DNA of 64,000 bases from an uncultured Moraxella sp. Its GTDB lineage: Bacteria; Pseudomonadota; Gammaproteobacteria; Pseudomonadales; Moraxellaceae. Below the pieces are notes generated by a model. It saw nothing but the letters and a program-made list of their open reading frames with translations. It was not told where the DNA came from and made no database searches. Positions 19,059 through 27,058 of the stretch are shown piece by piece. Location of the stretch: NCBI RefSeq assembly GCF_945873075.1, contig NZ_CAMCBS010000001.1, positions 62,001 through 126,000 of the forward strand. Direction: 5' to 3'. Every line of letters starts with the position of its first letter. The first letter of the stretch is position 1. A program made the translations under genes and the position numbers.

Positions 19059-20054
19059 ATGTCTGTTACCCAACTGTTTGCCCGTCCTATTACGCTGATT
19101 CAGGCACGACCGATTGCCGTGATGGCGGTGCTACTTGTCATCGCCATGCTACTGTTTATGAGTGTCAATGCCAGTGGCAATTGGTCGTTTATCCTAAGCT
19201 TGCGTGGCAAAAAGTTGCTCGCACTTTTGACCGTCGGTTTTGCCATTGGCACATCGACGCTACTGTTTCAGACTTTGACGCACAATCCGATTTTGACCCC
19301 GGCACTGCTTGGCTTTGATAGCTTGTATGTGCTGATTAAGAGCTTGATGGTGTTTTTCTTGGGGTCGGTGGGGATGGCGTCGATACCGACTTTGGGTAAG
19401 TTTGGCTTTGAAGTCATCATCATGCTTGGGCTATCGCTTGTGATGTTTCGGATGCTGTTTGGGCGACACAGTCAGGATTTGACACGGCTGATATTGGTGG
19501 GTGTGGTCTTTGGGCTATTGTTTCGCAGTTTGTCATTTTTGGTGGCTCGGATGATTGACCCCGAAGAGTTTGTGACCATCCAATCGGTGAGCTATGCAGG
19601 CTTTAACACGATTAATACCCAAGTGCTCGGCGTCGGCATGGTGCTGTGTGCCATCTGTGCGGTCTTGATGTATCGGATGCGCCACAAGCTTGATATTCTA
19701 CTGCTTGGGCGACTGCCTGCGATTAATCTGGGCATTGACTATACTCGGCTGACGCTTGGGATGCTTGCGATGATTGCACTGCTGGTCGCTGTATCGACAG
19801 CGATGGTGGGGCCGGTGACTTTCTTTGGGCTATTGGTGTGTGCACTGACCAATGCGATTAGCCCATCGATGCATCATGGCAAACGGTTGGTGCTTGTGAG
19901 TCTGATTGCCATGCTGTGCTTGGTGGCAGGGCAGATGATTTTTGAGCATCTGCTCAAGATGGCAGGCGTGCTTGAAGTGGTGATTGAGCTGGTGGGCGGT
20001 TTGGCATTTTTGTGGATTATTTTTCATCAATATCAAAAGCAGGCAACACGATGA
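19059..20054 (+). CDS. Iron-siderophore ABC transporter permease 2 (FecCD family)
   Basis: Second permease subunit, 331 residues. It is more divergent than the first but has the same helix pattern (KKLLALLTVGFAIGTSTLLFQTLTHNPILTPALLGFDSLY, LLGRLPAINLGIDYTRLTLG, GPVTFFGLLVCALTNAI). The stop overlaps the start of the ATPase gene by ATGA (20051-20054), indicating translational coupling. Pairing of one FecC-like and one FecD-like subunit is standard for the Fat/Ceu/Yclnopq systems. Confidence 0.92.
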   Translation: MSVTQLFARPITLIQARPIAVMAVLLVIAMLLFMSVNASGNWSFILSLRGKKLLALLTVGFAIGTSTLLFQTLTHNPILTPALLGFDSLYVLIKSLMVFFLGSVGMASIPTLGKFGFEVIIMLGLSLVMFRMLFGRHSQDLTRLILVGVVFGLLFRSLSFLVARMIDPEEFVTIQSVSYAGFNTINTQVLGVGMVLCAICAVLMYRMRHKLDILLLGRLPAINLGIDYTRLTLGMLAMIALLVAVSTAMVGPVTFFGLLVCALTNAISPSMHHGKRLVLVSLIAMLCLVAGQMIFEHLLKMAGVLEVVIELVGGLAFLWIIFHQYQKQATR

Positions 20055-20821
20055 TACAAGTTCAAGGCGTCGGCTATCGACTCAATAACGGCACGCAGAT
20101 TTTGGATGATGTCAATTTGTCACTGCACACAGGGCAAGTGGTGGCGCTGATTGGGCCAAATGGCGCAGGCAAATCCACCTTGTTCAATCTGATGGCACGC
20201 ATCACACCACTACAGTCGGGCAAGGTGAGCTTTGGTGGCTGTGATGTGGCGACGACAGACAGTCGCAAGCTTGCCTGTACGCTTGCCATGCTGACCCAAG
20301 AAAATCATGTGCAAGGCAGGCTGCGAGTGCGTGAGCTGTTGATGTTTGGGCGGTATCCGCATCATCAAGGCGTGCCAACAGCGGCGGATGATGAACGAGT
20401 TGAGCAGGTGATGGCGGAGTTTGAGCTGACGGCACTGGCACAGCGGTTTTTGTCCGATTTGTCCGGTGGTCAGCGTCAGCGGGTGCTGATTGCGATGGTG
20501 GTGTGCCAAGATACGCCGTATCTGCTACTTGATGAGCCATTGAACAATCTGGATATGTACCACGCAGGGAGATTGATGCGTAAGCTTCGAGTGCTTGCCA
20601 AAGCGGGCAAAACCATCGTCATCGTCCTACATGACATCAACCAAGCGGCGCAGTTTGCTGATACGGTGGTGATGATGAAATCAGGGCAAGTCATCGCCAC
20701 AGGCAAGCCTATTGATGTATTGACCGCAAGTACGATGAAACAGCTGTATCATGTCGATGCCACCGTGCTATATCATGATGGCAAGCCTGTGATTGTTGAT
20801 GCGATGGTGGATGATGAATGA
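20051..20821 (+). CDS. Iron-siderophore ABC transporter ATP-binding protein
   Basis: Cytoplasmic ATPase that powers siderophore import, 256 residues. Walker A is GPNGAGKS at residues 35-42, the signature is LSGGQRQR, and Walker B is YLLLDEPLNNLD, followed by the switch-histidine region VIVLHDINQAAQFAD. The start at 20051 overlaps the preceding stop by 4 bases; the 13 in-frame residues upstream are inside the permease gene. This is the last gene of the operon, and the stop is 2 bases from the end of the convergent membrane-protein gene. Confidence 0.95.
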   Translation: MIQVQGVGYRLNNGTQILDDVNLSLHTGQVVALIGPNGAGKSTLFNLMARITPLQSGKVSFGGCDVATTDSRKLACTLAMLTQENHVQGRLRVRELLMFGRYPHHQGVPTAADDERVEQVMAEFELTALAQRFLSDLSGGQRQRVLIAMVVCQDTPYLLLDEPLNNLDMYHAGRLMRKLRVLAKAGKTIVIVLHDINQAAQFADTVVMMKSGQVIATGKPIDVLTASTMKQLYHVDATVLYHDGKPVIVDAMVDDE

Positions 20822-20822
20822 C

Positions 20823-21293
20823 TTAGTGATGGCTGATGGGGGTTTTGGCGATTTTGGGCAGGGTAAAGCGACCCAAGATGACCGCTGATAATTCGCCGAT
20901 GATACCCATATAAGGGATTAAATCATAATTTTGCAAAGGCATATATTTGGGGTCGTAATGTGGCGCTATACCTGCATCGATGGCTATGATGGTGAGCATA
21001 AATAAGGCGGATGACCCAAAGCCAATGGCAAATAGCTGACAATAATCCACCCAGCTGGTCAGCATCATCCGTCTAAGGACAATCGCCAAAGCGGTCAACA
21101 ACGCAGGAATTAAGCCAATCACTGCACCAGTCAGCATAAAGACTGGACTAAATAAGATAAAATCCAAGATGTCATTGGGTGATAACACAATGGCTGACAA
21201 TAAACTGGCAAGCAATCCGCCAACTGCCCCGCCTAATAAACCAAAACAAAGCAAGATACGCCAATAAGGATAAGGTGCGGGCTGTGTACTCAT
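20823..21293 (-). CDS. Hypothetical four-helix membrane protein
   Basis: A 156-residue protein not recognised. It has four hydrophobic segments (ILLCFGLLGGAVGGLLASLLSAIVL, FILFSPVFMLTGAVIGLIPALLTALAIVL, CQLFAIGFGSSALFMLTIIAI and YMGIIGELSAVILG) with short loops. The ATG at 21293 (MSTQPAPYP) has GGAA upstream and is preferred to the TTG at 21305. It sits back to back with the siderophore ATPase gene (1 base apart, convergent). There is no evidence for a role in iron transport. Confidence 0.6.
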   Translation of the reverse strand: MSTQPAPYPYWRILLCFGLLGGAVGGLLASLLSAIVLSPNDILDFILFSPVFMLTGAVIGLIPALLTALAIVLRRMMLTSWVDYCQLFAIGFGSSALFMLTIIAIDAGIAPHYDPKYMPLQNYDLIPYMGIIGELSAVILGRFTLPKIAKTPISHH

Positions 21294-21421
21294 GCCAATT
21301 TCCAAAAAAACTTTCGCTTAGTATAGCAACTATTGCACGCTTAGCAAGTGCTTGTCAGTGTTATAACCTTACAATTTATTAATTTATCATAAAAATCCAT
21401 AAAAAATTTCTATCAATTCAC

Positions 21422-21475
21422 TAGACATTATAATCACTCTTATTTATAATTGATAACCACTATCATTATCGATAA
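21422..21475 (+). promoter_or_regulatory. Strong Fur-box promoter with no protein-coding gene downstream
   Basis: TAGACA (21422-21427), 17 bases, TATAAT (21445-21450): a near-consensus sigma-70 promoter. Overlapping the expected start site is GATAACCACTATCATTATC (21452-21470), which matches 15 of 19 positions of the Fur consensus GATAATGATAATCATTATC. The next plus-strand protein gene is the TonB receptor at 22554, more than 1 kb away and beyond a terminator at 21499 and two minus-strand genes. Confidence 0.7.
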
Positions 21476-21533
21476 CATTCTTAATTGGAAGTAGAATGTC
21501 CGTTCGCCTGTCATGATGGCGAGCGGATTTTTT
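21457..21533 (+). ncRNA. Candidate Fur-regulated short transcript (about 75 nt) with a 6-codon ORF
   Basis: Predicted to start about 7 bases after the TATAAT at 21445-21450 and to end at the hairpin at 21499-21533. It contains GGAA, then an ATG (21496) opening a 6-codon frame MSVRLS with a stop inside the hairpin loop. It could be an iron-responsive sRNA, a leader peptide/attenuator whose downstream gene has been displaced, or a remnant. No target pairing was tested. Confidence 0.4.
21499..21533 (+). terminator. Intrinsic terminator behind the orphan Fur promoter
   Basis: TCCGTTCGCC (21499-21508) pairs with GGCGAGCGGA (21518-21527), a 10-bp stem with one G-T, followed by six T. Confidence 0.8.
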
Positions 21534-21563
21534 GTTTGAGCGATGTGATTGGTGATAAAGAAA

Positions 21564-21586
21564 AAGTGCCCCAACGTGGGACACTT
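21564..21586 (-). terminator. Terminator of the vapC-type operon
   Basis: The stem AAGTG-CCC / GGG-CACTT spans 21564-21586 and overlaps the toxin stop codon. On the minus strand it is followed by a T run. Confidence 0.5.
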
Positions 21587-22004
21587 AGATGAACGGGTTG
21601 ACAATGCGTAGATTGGGTATGTTTTCGAAGCCTGAAGTATTGTGAGTAACCAGTGTTAAATCATGAGCTAATGCTGTGGCAGCAATGAGCGAATCAAATG
21701 CTGGCTTAGGGTTTGGAATGTGCAATGTGGCACAGTACAAAGCAACTTTTTTGTTGACAGGCAGGGTTCTACCAGTGAAATTAAATCGTATGGTATCCAA
21801 CCAAGCTTGTAGCGCATCGGCTTTGACAAAATCATTTTTGTGAGCTGCCAATAAGACACCTTTTTGTAGCTCAAAAAGCGTGATGGTGCTGATGAATTGC
21901 GAACCAGTTTCGGCAGTTTTGAACCATTCAACAACCCCTTTATTAGCTTTGCCGTTGCTGATTTTACGAATTTCAGAAACGATGTTGGTATCAAGTAAAT
22001 ACAT
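21585..22004 (-). CDS. PIN-domain toxin of a type II toxin-antitoxin pair (VapC/FitB-like)
   Basis: A 139-residue PIN-domain ribonuclease. Acidic metal ligands are visible as D5 in MYLLDTNIVSEIRK, E45 in TLFELQKGV and D104 in KPAFDSLIAATALAHDLTLVTHN; the final THNTSGFENI matches the last PIN strand. VapC toxins cut tRNA or rRNA; the exact target is unknown. The start lies 5 bases downstream of the antitoxin stop, typical coupling. The pair sits between the siderophore ABC operon and its receptor on the opposite strand, which suggests insertion. Confidence 0.88.
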   Translation of the reverse strand: MYLLDTNIVSEIRKISNGKANKGVVEWFKTAETGSQFISTITLFELQKGVLLAAHKNDFVKADALQAWLDTIRFNFTGRTLPVNKKVALYCATLHIPNPKPAFDSLIAATALAHDLTLVTHNTSGFENIPNLRIVNPFI

Positions 22005-22009
22005 GAAAA

Positions 22010-22366
22010 CTATTCGCCATCACAGATTATATCGGCAAGTTTTGGGTCAAAGCTTTTGCCTAGGTCGTACAGCGTCTTTGGCAAGTCAAATGGTCTGTGC
22101 TCCATTTCGTCATCATAGTATGAAGAGTCAGCCAAAAAGTCATCTTCATCTAAAAAACCGAGCTTTTGAGCATCAAAATCTTGTTCGAGTCTTTTTAGGT
22201 AGTAATCGTATGATCGCTGTTCTGAAGTTTTTTGATTGGCTTTTGATTGGCTTTGGTAAGAAATTTTGTAAGCCGTCTTTGGTTGCTCAATTTTTAGAGA
22301 AATGGCAACAGGGTACTGATTATTGGATTGGACGGATGTACTCAAAAAATTCATGTAATTTGGCAT
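22010..22366 (-). CDS. Probable antitoxin partner of the PIN toxin
   Basis: A 118-residue protein directly upstream of the PIN toxin. I do not recognise a Phd, AbrB or ribbon-helix-helix DNA-binding motif in it. The N-terminal half is polar (FLSTSVQSNNQYPVAISLKI). The C-terminal half is acidic (LEQDFDAQKLGFLDEDDFLADSSYYDDEMEHRPFD), as expected for a toxin-neutralising tail. The ATG at 22366 has GGGGG 5 bases upstream. It is longer than most VapB proteins (about 70-90 residues). The antitoxin call rests mainly on position. Confidence 0.6.
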   Translation of the reverse strand: MPNYMNFLSTSVQSNNQYPVAISLKIEQPKTAYKISYQSQSKANQKTSEQRSYDYYLKRLEQDFDAQKLGFLDEDDFLADSSYYDDEMEHRPFDLPKTLYDLGKSFDPKLADIICDGE

Positions 22367-22404
22367 AAACACCCCCTTATTTGGTGGTTAAAGTGCACAG
22401 CTTA

Positions 22405-22433
22405 AGTATAGCATAAATTTAGATTTTTAACAA
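22405..22433 (-). promoter_or_regulatory. Promoter of the toxin-antitoxin operon
   Basis: On the minus strand TTGTTA (22428-22433), 17-base spacer, TATACT (22405-22410), about 40 bases before the antitoxin ATG. A small GCCC-N4-GGGC hairpin (22439-22450) and a TGTCCA-N4-TGGACA palindrome (22457-22472) lie just beyond it and might be operators. Confidence 0.6.
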
Positions 22434-22553
22434 AAAAAGCCCATTTGGGCAAGCGTTGATGTCCAGCGTTGGACAAAAAACAACAATCAAGCAGATTTGA
22501 TGATTTGACTGATTGGATTGTATTTCTTGTGTTGTTTTATAGGATGTTTTAAG

Positions 22554-24758
22554 ATGAAAACACATCGCCCAACCCTGTTTGCACCATCTGTATTGTGGCT
22601 GGCTGTCGCCACCGTCTGTGGTATTGTACCGACGGTTGCACTGGCTGATACGACCGAGCCGACTGTCGTTTTGGATACTGATGTCATCACCATCAAGCGT
22701 GATCACATCACGCTCAAAGAGTCTGCCCAAAAGGTGCTGATCATCGACCGTCAAGCCATCGACGATCAGCTGCTGCTTAGCGATGACACATCTGATGCGC
22801 TCTCAAAGCTTATCCCCGGCTATGCGCCAGCAAGCGAGAAGCTTGGCACGGTGGGCGAGAGCTTTCGTGGTCGTGAAGTGCTGTTTATGATTGATGGCGT
22901 GCCACAGTCCAACCCACTGCGTGATGGTAGTCGTGAGAGCCGCACCATTGATTTGGCGATGGTGGAGCGTATCGAAGTGGTCTATGGCGCATCTGCCGAG
23001 CAGGGGCTTGGGGCGACAGGCGGTATCATCAATTTCATCACCAAAACCAACCGCAAAAATGGCGTCGCACAACAAGTTACCATCACCGCAAGCAGTGACA
23101 ATCATTTTCATTCTGATGGTCTAGGCGGTAGCGTGCGTTATCAAGCCAGCTACGGCGGCGATAAGACCGATGCACTCGTCGCTGTCAAATACGCCAAAGA
23201 AGGGATGTACTACCAAGCGGACAATCGCATGGTGGGCATCTATGGCAACCAAGGCGACACTCAAGGCTCGCAAAGCTATGACATCTTTGCCAAAGCAGGC
23301 TATCAGATTGATGATGATAAGCGTATCGGCGCATCGGTGAATTATTATCACCTAGATTCGGATGCGACGCTTGATTATGAAAATGTCGCAGGCAATCGTG
23401 CCACAGGACTGACTGATACAGCAATCAAATATACAGGCAGTGCCTATCGTGGCAAGACGCCTTATAATGACGCTTTGACGGTCAATGCCACTTATAGCGA
23501 TGATGACTTTTTTGGTACTCGCCTATCAGCCCAAGCGTTTTATAATGATTTTACCGCACGCTATGGGGCGAACTATGCCAATAATTATCAAGACCCAAGC
23601 ATCGCCCCAAATGGTACGCTACTTGACCAATCCCAAAACGAATCCACTAAGACAGGTATTAAGCTGACCGTCAATAAAGACACGCTATGGCAAGACCGCC
23701 TATCGCTGACCGCAGGCGTGGATGCCATGCAAGATGTGACAGGGCAAAATCTGATTCAGTACAACCGTGTCTGGGCACCAGAGATGACTTATCAAAATAT
23801 CTCACCATTTGCCCAAGCTCGTGTGCGACTGGCTGACCGTCTTAGCCTAAGTGCTGGCGTACGCTATGAGCAAGGTCAGTTAGAAGTGGATGATTTTTCG
23901 ACTTTGGCAGGCTATACCCGTGCAGCAAGCTTTGGTGCTCGTCGCTGGACAAGCACCCCTGTGGCAGGCGGTACGGTGAAGTTTGATGAAGTCTTGCCAA
24001 GTGCAGGCTTGGTCTATGACATCAATGATAAGACCCAAGTATTTGCCAACTATGCCAAAGGGCTGGGTATGCCTGATGTGGGGGCGACTTTGCGTGCCAT
24101 CACCGCATTGAATCAGAGCGTTGAGAGCATCAACCTTGAGCCGATTGTCACGGACAACACCGAAGTGGGCGTACGCTATACAGGCGATAAGCTATCAGCG
24201 GACTTGAGCGTCTTTCAGTCCAAATCAGACTTGGGCTCGACGCTAGAATATGATGCCGCACTCGAAGGCTATCGTGCCAAGCGTGAAGCTACCAACATCA
24301 AGGGCGCTGAAGTGGCACTACGCTATCAAGCGACCGACAATGCGCAATTCACCGCAAGCTATGCACACACCCAAGGCAAATACGATGCCAATGGCGATGG
24401 CGTGATGGTGGATATGCCAGCACGCAATATCAGCCCTGATAAGCTGTCTGTCGGTGTGAACTATCGCTTTGGTGATAGTGATAAGCGATTTGGCATGACA
24501 GCCACGCACCTGTTTGCCCGTGATTATCCTGATGTGACTTCAGGTAGCACTTCTTATGAGTCCAAATTCGATGGCTATACTTTGGTGGATATGACTTATA
24601 AACAACCACTGGGCAAAGGGACAATCGGACTTGGTATTAATAACTTACTCAACGAAGAATACGATGTGTTCTTGACCGAAACTGTCTTGCCATCATCTGA
24701 GCGTTATACAGGCGGTCGTGGTCGCAACTACAATGTCAGCTATACCATTGATTTTTAA
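22554..24758 (+). CDS. TonB-dependent siderophore receptor
   Basis: Outer-membrane beta-barrel that imports a ferric siderophore with energy from TonB. The 734 residues start with a signal peptide (LWLAVATVCGIVPTVALA, cut before DTTEPTVV). Then comes the plug domain (DALSKLIPGYAPASEK, SFRGREVLFMIDGVPQSNPLRDGSR, IEVVYGASAEQGLGATGGIINFITK) and a barrel that ends in aromatic NYNVSYTIDF, as required for outer-membrane assembly. The ATG at 22554 has AGGA upstream. It presumably feeds the ABC system at 16.9-20.8 kb, from which a toxin-antitoxin pair now separates it. No Fur box is visible in the 180 bases immediately upstream. Confidence 0.93.
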   Translation: MKTHRPTLFAPSVLWLAVATVCGIVPTVALADTTEPTVVLDTDVITIKRDHITLKESAQKVLIIDRQAIDDQLLLSDDTSDALSKLIPGYAPASEKLGTVGESFRGREVLFMIDGVPQSNPLRDGSRESRTIDLAMVERIEVVYGASAEQGLGATGGIINFITKTNRKNGVAQQVTITASSDNHFHSDGLGGSVRYQASYGGDKTDALVAVKYAKEGMYYQADNRMVGIYGNQGDTQGSQSYDIFAKAGYQIDDDKRIGASVNYYHLDSDATLDYENVAGNRATGLTDTAIKYTGSAYRGKTPYNDALTVNATYSDDDFFGTRLSAQAFYNDFTARYGANYANNYQDPSIAPNGTLLDQSQNESTKTGIKLTVNKDTLWQDRLSLTAGVDAMQDVTGQNLIQYNRVWAPEMTYQNISPFAQARVRLADRLSLSAGVRYEQGQLEVDDFSTLAGYTRAASFGARRWTSTPVAGGTVKFDEVLPSAGLVYDINDKTQVFANYAKGLGMPDVGATLRAITALNQSVESINLEPIVTDNTEVGVRYTGDKLSADLSVFQSKSDLGSTLEYDAALEGYRAKREATNIKGAEVALRYQATDNAQFTASYAHTQGKYDANGDGVMVDMPARNISPDKLSVGVNYRFGDSDKRFGMTATHLFARDYPDVTSGSTSYESKFDGYTLVDMTYKQPLGKGTIGLGINNLLNEEYDVFLTETVLPSSERYTGGRGRNYNVSYTIDF

Positions 24759-24773
24759 GTATTTATGAGCAAC

Positions 24774-24806
24774 AACCGTTTGCGAGCGACTTGCAAACGG
24801 TTTTTT
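24774..24806 (+). terminator. Intrinsic terminator of the receptor gene
   Basis: AACCGTTTGC (24774-24783) pairs with GCAAACGGTT (24793-24802), followed by a T run. Confidence 0.85.
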
Positions 24807-24846
24807 GTTCATAATAATTTCATAACAATAACATAAGCGGTAATTT

Positions 24847-26670
24847 ATGGATTGGCAAAGTGAGCTTGGTGGCTCGGCGATTTGGTTTGTACAGACTTTG
24901 GCGTGGGTGTCGGCGGCGTTTGCTGTGGCGTTTTTTGTGCTGACACGCTACACGAGTACAGGGCAGAAGTTTTGGCATATTACTAAGCCATGCTTAACAA
25001 ATACCAGTATCACCAAGACAGTGCTGATGGTGGTGGCGCTCATCGCCTTTGTACTTATCGAAGTGCGTATCAGCGTGCTTAATACCTTTTTTTATAATGG
25101 GCTTTATACATCGCTACAAGAGATGAAGCCTGATGCGTTTTGGTTTTTTGCGCTGATTAATGCCAGCCTTGTCGGTATCAAGGTCATCCAAGAGATTGTG
25201 GATATCTTGATAGGGCAGGTGTTTGAGATTCGTTGGCTTGAAAAATTAAATGCAGTACTGCTAAACAAATGGCTAGATAATCAAAACTACTATCGCCTGA
25301 CTCGCCCAGACAATGCCAAGCCTGACAACATTGACCAGCGTATCGAGCAGGACGCCACCGCCTTTATCACCGATACGCTTGAGATGGTGCGTGGGGTGCT
25401 GAACGCCATCTTGTCATCGATTGAGTTTACCATCATTTTGTGGGGCTTATCAGGCGTGCTAGTGCTTGCAGGCATTGAGATTCCAAAGGGTGTGGTGTTT
25501 TTGGTGTATGGATTTATCATCACCGCGACCGTCATTTCGGTGTGGATTGGGCGACCGCTGATTCGTCTGAATTTTGAAAAAGAGCATCGTCATGGCGACT
25601 ATCGTTATGCGCTGGTGCGAGTGCGTGACCATGCCGAGAGTATCGCTTTTTATCAAGGTGAACGCCAAGAAAAGCGAAGTCTGACGGCGTATTTTCGTGC
25701 CATCATTGATAACCGCTGGGCAATTATTAAACGCTCGCTTGGCTTGGGCGGCTTTAATACAGGGGTGACGCAGTTTGCGATGCTGCTGCCAATCATGCTA
25801 CAAGCGCCAAGATTTTTTGCAGGACAAATCAAGCTTGGTGATGTGCATCAGACGGTGCAGTCGTTCAACCGCTTGATGCGTGCTTTGTCATTTTTCCGCT
25901 TATTTTATGAAGATTTTACCCTATATCAAGCTCGGGTTAATCGTCTGCATGGGTTTCTACATTCTTTAGATAATATTGATAAAAAAGCTGATAAAGCGGA
26001 TGGCGATACTCACCAAACAAGGGATGATACACTTGCCCAATCAGCAGATATCCGCCTAGCATTACAGCAGTTTGGGCTGATAAGTGGCGGTCAGCTGCTG
26101 TTTTGTCCTGTGGATATGGTGCTACGCCGTGGCGACCGTCTATTGATACAAGGCGAATCAGGCGTGGGCAAGACAAGTCTGCTACGAGCGATGGCGGGCA
26201 TTTATCCCTTACCGACAGTGGGGGTGATGTATCTGGATGTGCAACAAAAACTGCACTTTACGCCCCAAAAAACCTATGTCCCCCAAGGCAGTCTGCGTGA
26301 TGTCGTCACCTATCCTGCGATGATGGCGGATGATGCAACCATTGCTCATTGGCTAAGTGTCGTGGGGCTCAAAAAACTTGCCAAACGCCTAGATGACATC
26401 GAAGACTGGCAAGCGTATCTGTCTCCCGGTCAGATTCAGCGGATTGGTTTTGTGCGGATTTTACTGGCTTGTCCTGATGTGATATTTCTCGATGAAGCGA
26501 CATCAGCGCTTGATGAAGCCAATGAGAAGCTGATGTACACACTGCTTGCCACGCACCTGCCTGACAGCATCGTCGTGAGTATCGGTCATCGCACAAGCTT
26601 GCTTGAATTTCATAATAAAACGGTGCAGATTACAAGAGTGCCACAGCCAACTCTGACCACTGCGGTATAA
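24847..26670 (+). CDS. ABC transporter with fused permease and ATPase, SbmA/BacA-YddA family
   Basis: A 607-residue half-transporter. The first 340 or so residues form a membrane domain of the ABC_membrane_2/SbmA-BacA type (EVRISVLNTFFYNGLYTSLQ, RWLEKLNAVLLNKWLDNQNYY, NIDQRIEQDATAFITDTLEM, RLNFEKEHRHGDYRYALVRV). The ATPase domain has Walker A GESGVGKT at 436-443, a modified signature LSPGQIQR (Pro instead of Gly), and Walker B IFLDEATSALDE with D549-E550. Relatives include E. coli YddA and siderophore-linked exporters or importers. Its place just after the siderophore receptor suggests siderophore handling, but the receptor terminator lies between them. Confidence 0.85.
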   Translation: MDWQSELGGSAIWFVQTLAWVSAAFAVAFFVLTRYTSTGQKFWHITKPCLTNTSITKTVLMVVALIAFVLIEVRISVLNTFFYNGLYTSLQEMKPDAFWFFALINASLVGIKVIQEIVDILIGQVFEIRWLEKLNAVLLNKWLDNQNYYRLTRPDNAKPDNIDQRIEQDATAFITDTLEMVRGVLNAILSSIEFTIILWGLSGVLVLAGIEIPKGVVFLVYGFIITATVISVWIGRPLIRLNFEKEHRHGDYRYALVRVRDHAESIAFYQGERQEKRSLTAYFRAIIDNRWAIIKRSLGLGGFNTGVTQFAMLLPIMLQAPRFFAGQIKLGDVHQTVQSFNRLMRALSFFRLFYEDFTLYQARVNRLHGFLHSLDNIDKKADKADGDTHQTRDDTLAQSADIRLALQQFGLISGGQLLFCPVDMVLRRGDRLLIQGESGVGKTSLLRAMAGIYPLPTVGVMYLDVQQKLHFTPQKTYVPQGSLRDVVTYPAMMADDATIAHWLSVVGLKKLAKRLDDIEDWQAYLSPGQIQRIGFVRILLACPDVIFLDEATSALDEANEKLMYTLLATHLPDSIVVSIGHRTSLLEFHNKTVQITRVPQPTLTTAV

Positions 26671-26701
26671 TGGTTGAGATTATCATTATTGGAGAAATTT
26701 T

Positions 26702-27025
26702 ATGTCTGATTTTAAAGAAATTATCAATCGCTCGATGGCAATTCGTGCCAAATATCATGTCCTAGAAGACAAACATCATGGCTCAAAATGGACGGTGGAA
26801 GAAGATGCCTTAGCATTTTTAACTGATGCAGGCTTGGTGGGTCGCTTGACGATGGCACATGAAGGGCGTTGGACAAAGTCAGGTGGCGATGTGTACAGTG
26901 AGCTTGCCCATAAACTTGCCGAAAATATTTGGTGGCAAATTGTCTTGGCTGAACGCATGGGCATTGATATCAATATGGAGATGAATGAATTTTTAACGAA
27001 TTTAGAGCGTCGATTGTCTTGTTGA
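26702..27025 (+). CDS. MazG-like small protein
   Basis: A 107-residue all-helical protein. The C-terminal half, ELAHKLAENIWWQIVLAERMGIDI, resembles the second metal-binding helix of MazG-type nucleotide pyrophosphohydrolases (E-x-x-D/E then LADRxGID). The first half has WTVEEDALAFLTDAGLVGRLTM in place of the usual EExxE helix. So it belongs to the MazG-like group, but whether all metal ligands are present is unclear. GGAGA precedes the ATG. It follows the ABC transporter by 31 bases and may be co-transcribed; a functional link is not apparent. Confidence 0.65.
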   Translation: MSDFKEIINRSMAIRAKYHVLEDKHHGSKWTVEEDALAFLTDAGLVGRLTMAHEGRWTKSGGDVYSELAHKLAENIWWQIVLAERMGIDINMEMNEFLTNLERRLSC

Positions 27026-27030
27026 TCATA

Positions 27031-27058
27031 AAGCCAGCCTACAGGTTGGCTTTTTTTA
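27031..27058. terminator. Terminator between the MazG-like gene and dusC
   Basis: AAGCCAGCC pairs with GGTTGGCTT, with a T run on the plus strand. The hairpin overlaps the last codons of the convergent dusC gene. Confidence 0.7.

Noticed and set aside
22439-22450. GCCC-N4-GGGC hairpin with a minus-strand T run as a terminator
   Set aside because: No minus-strand gene lies to its right; it is more likely part of the TA promoter region or fortuitous.
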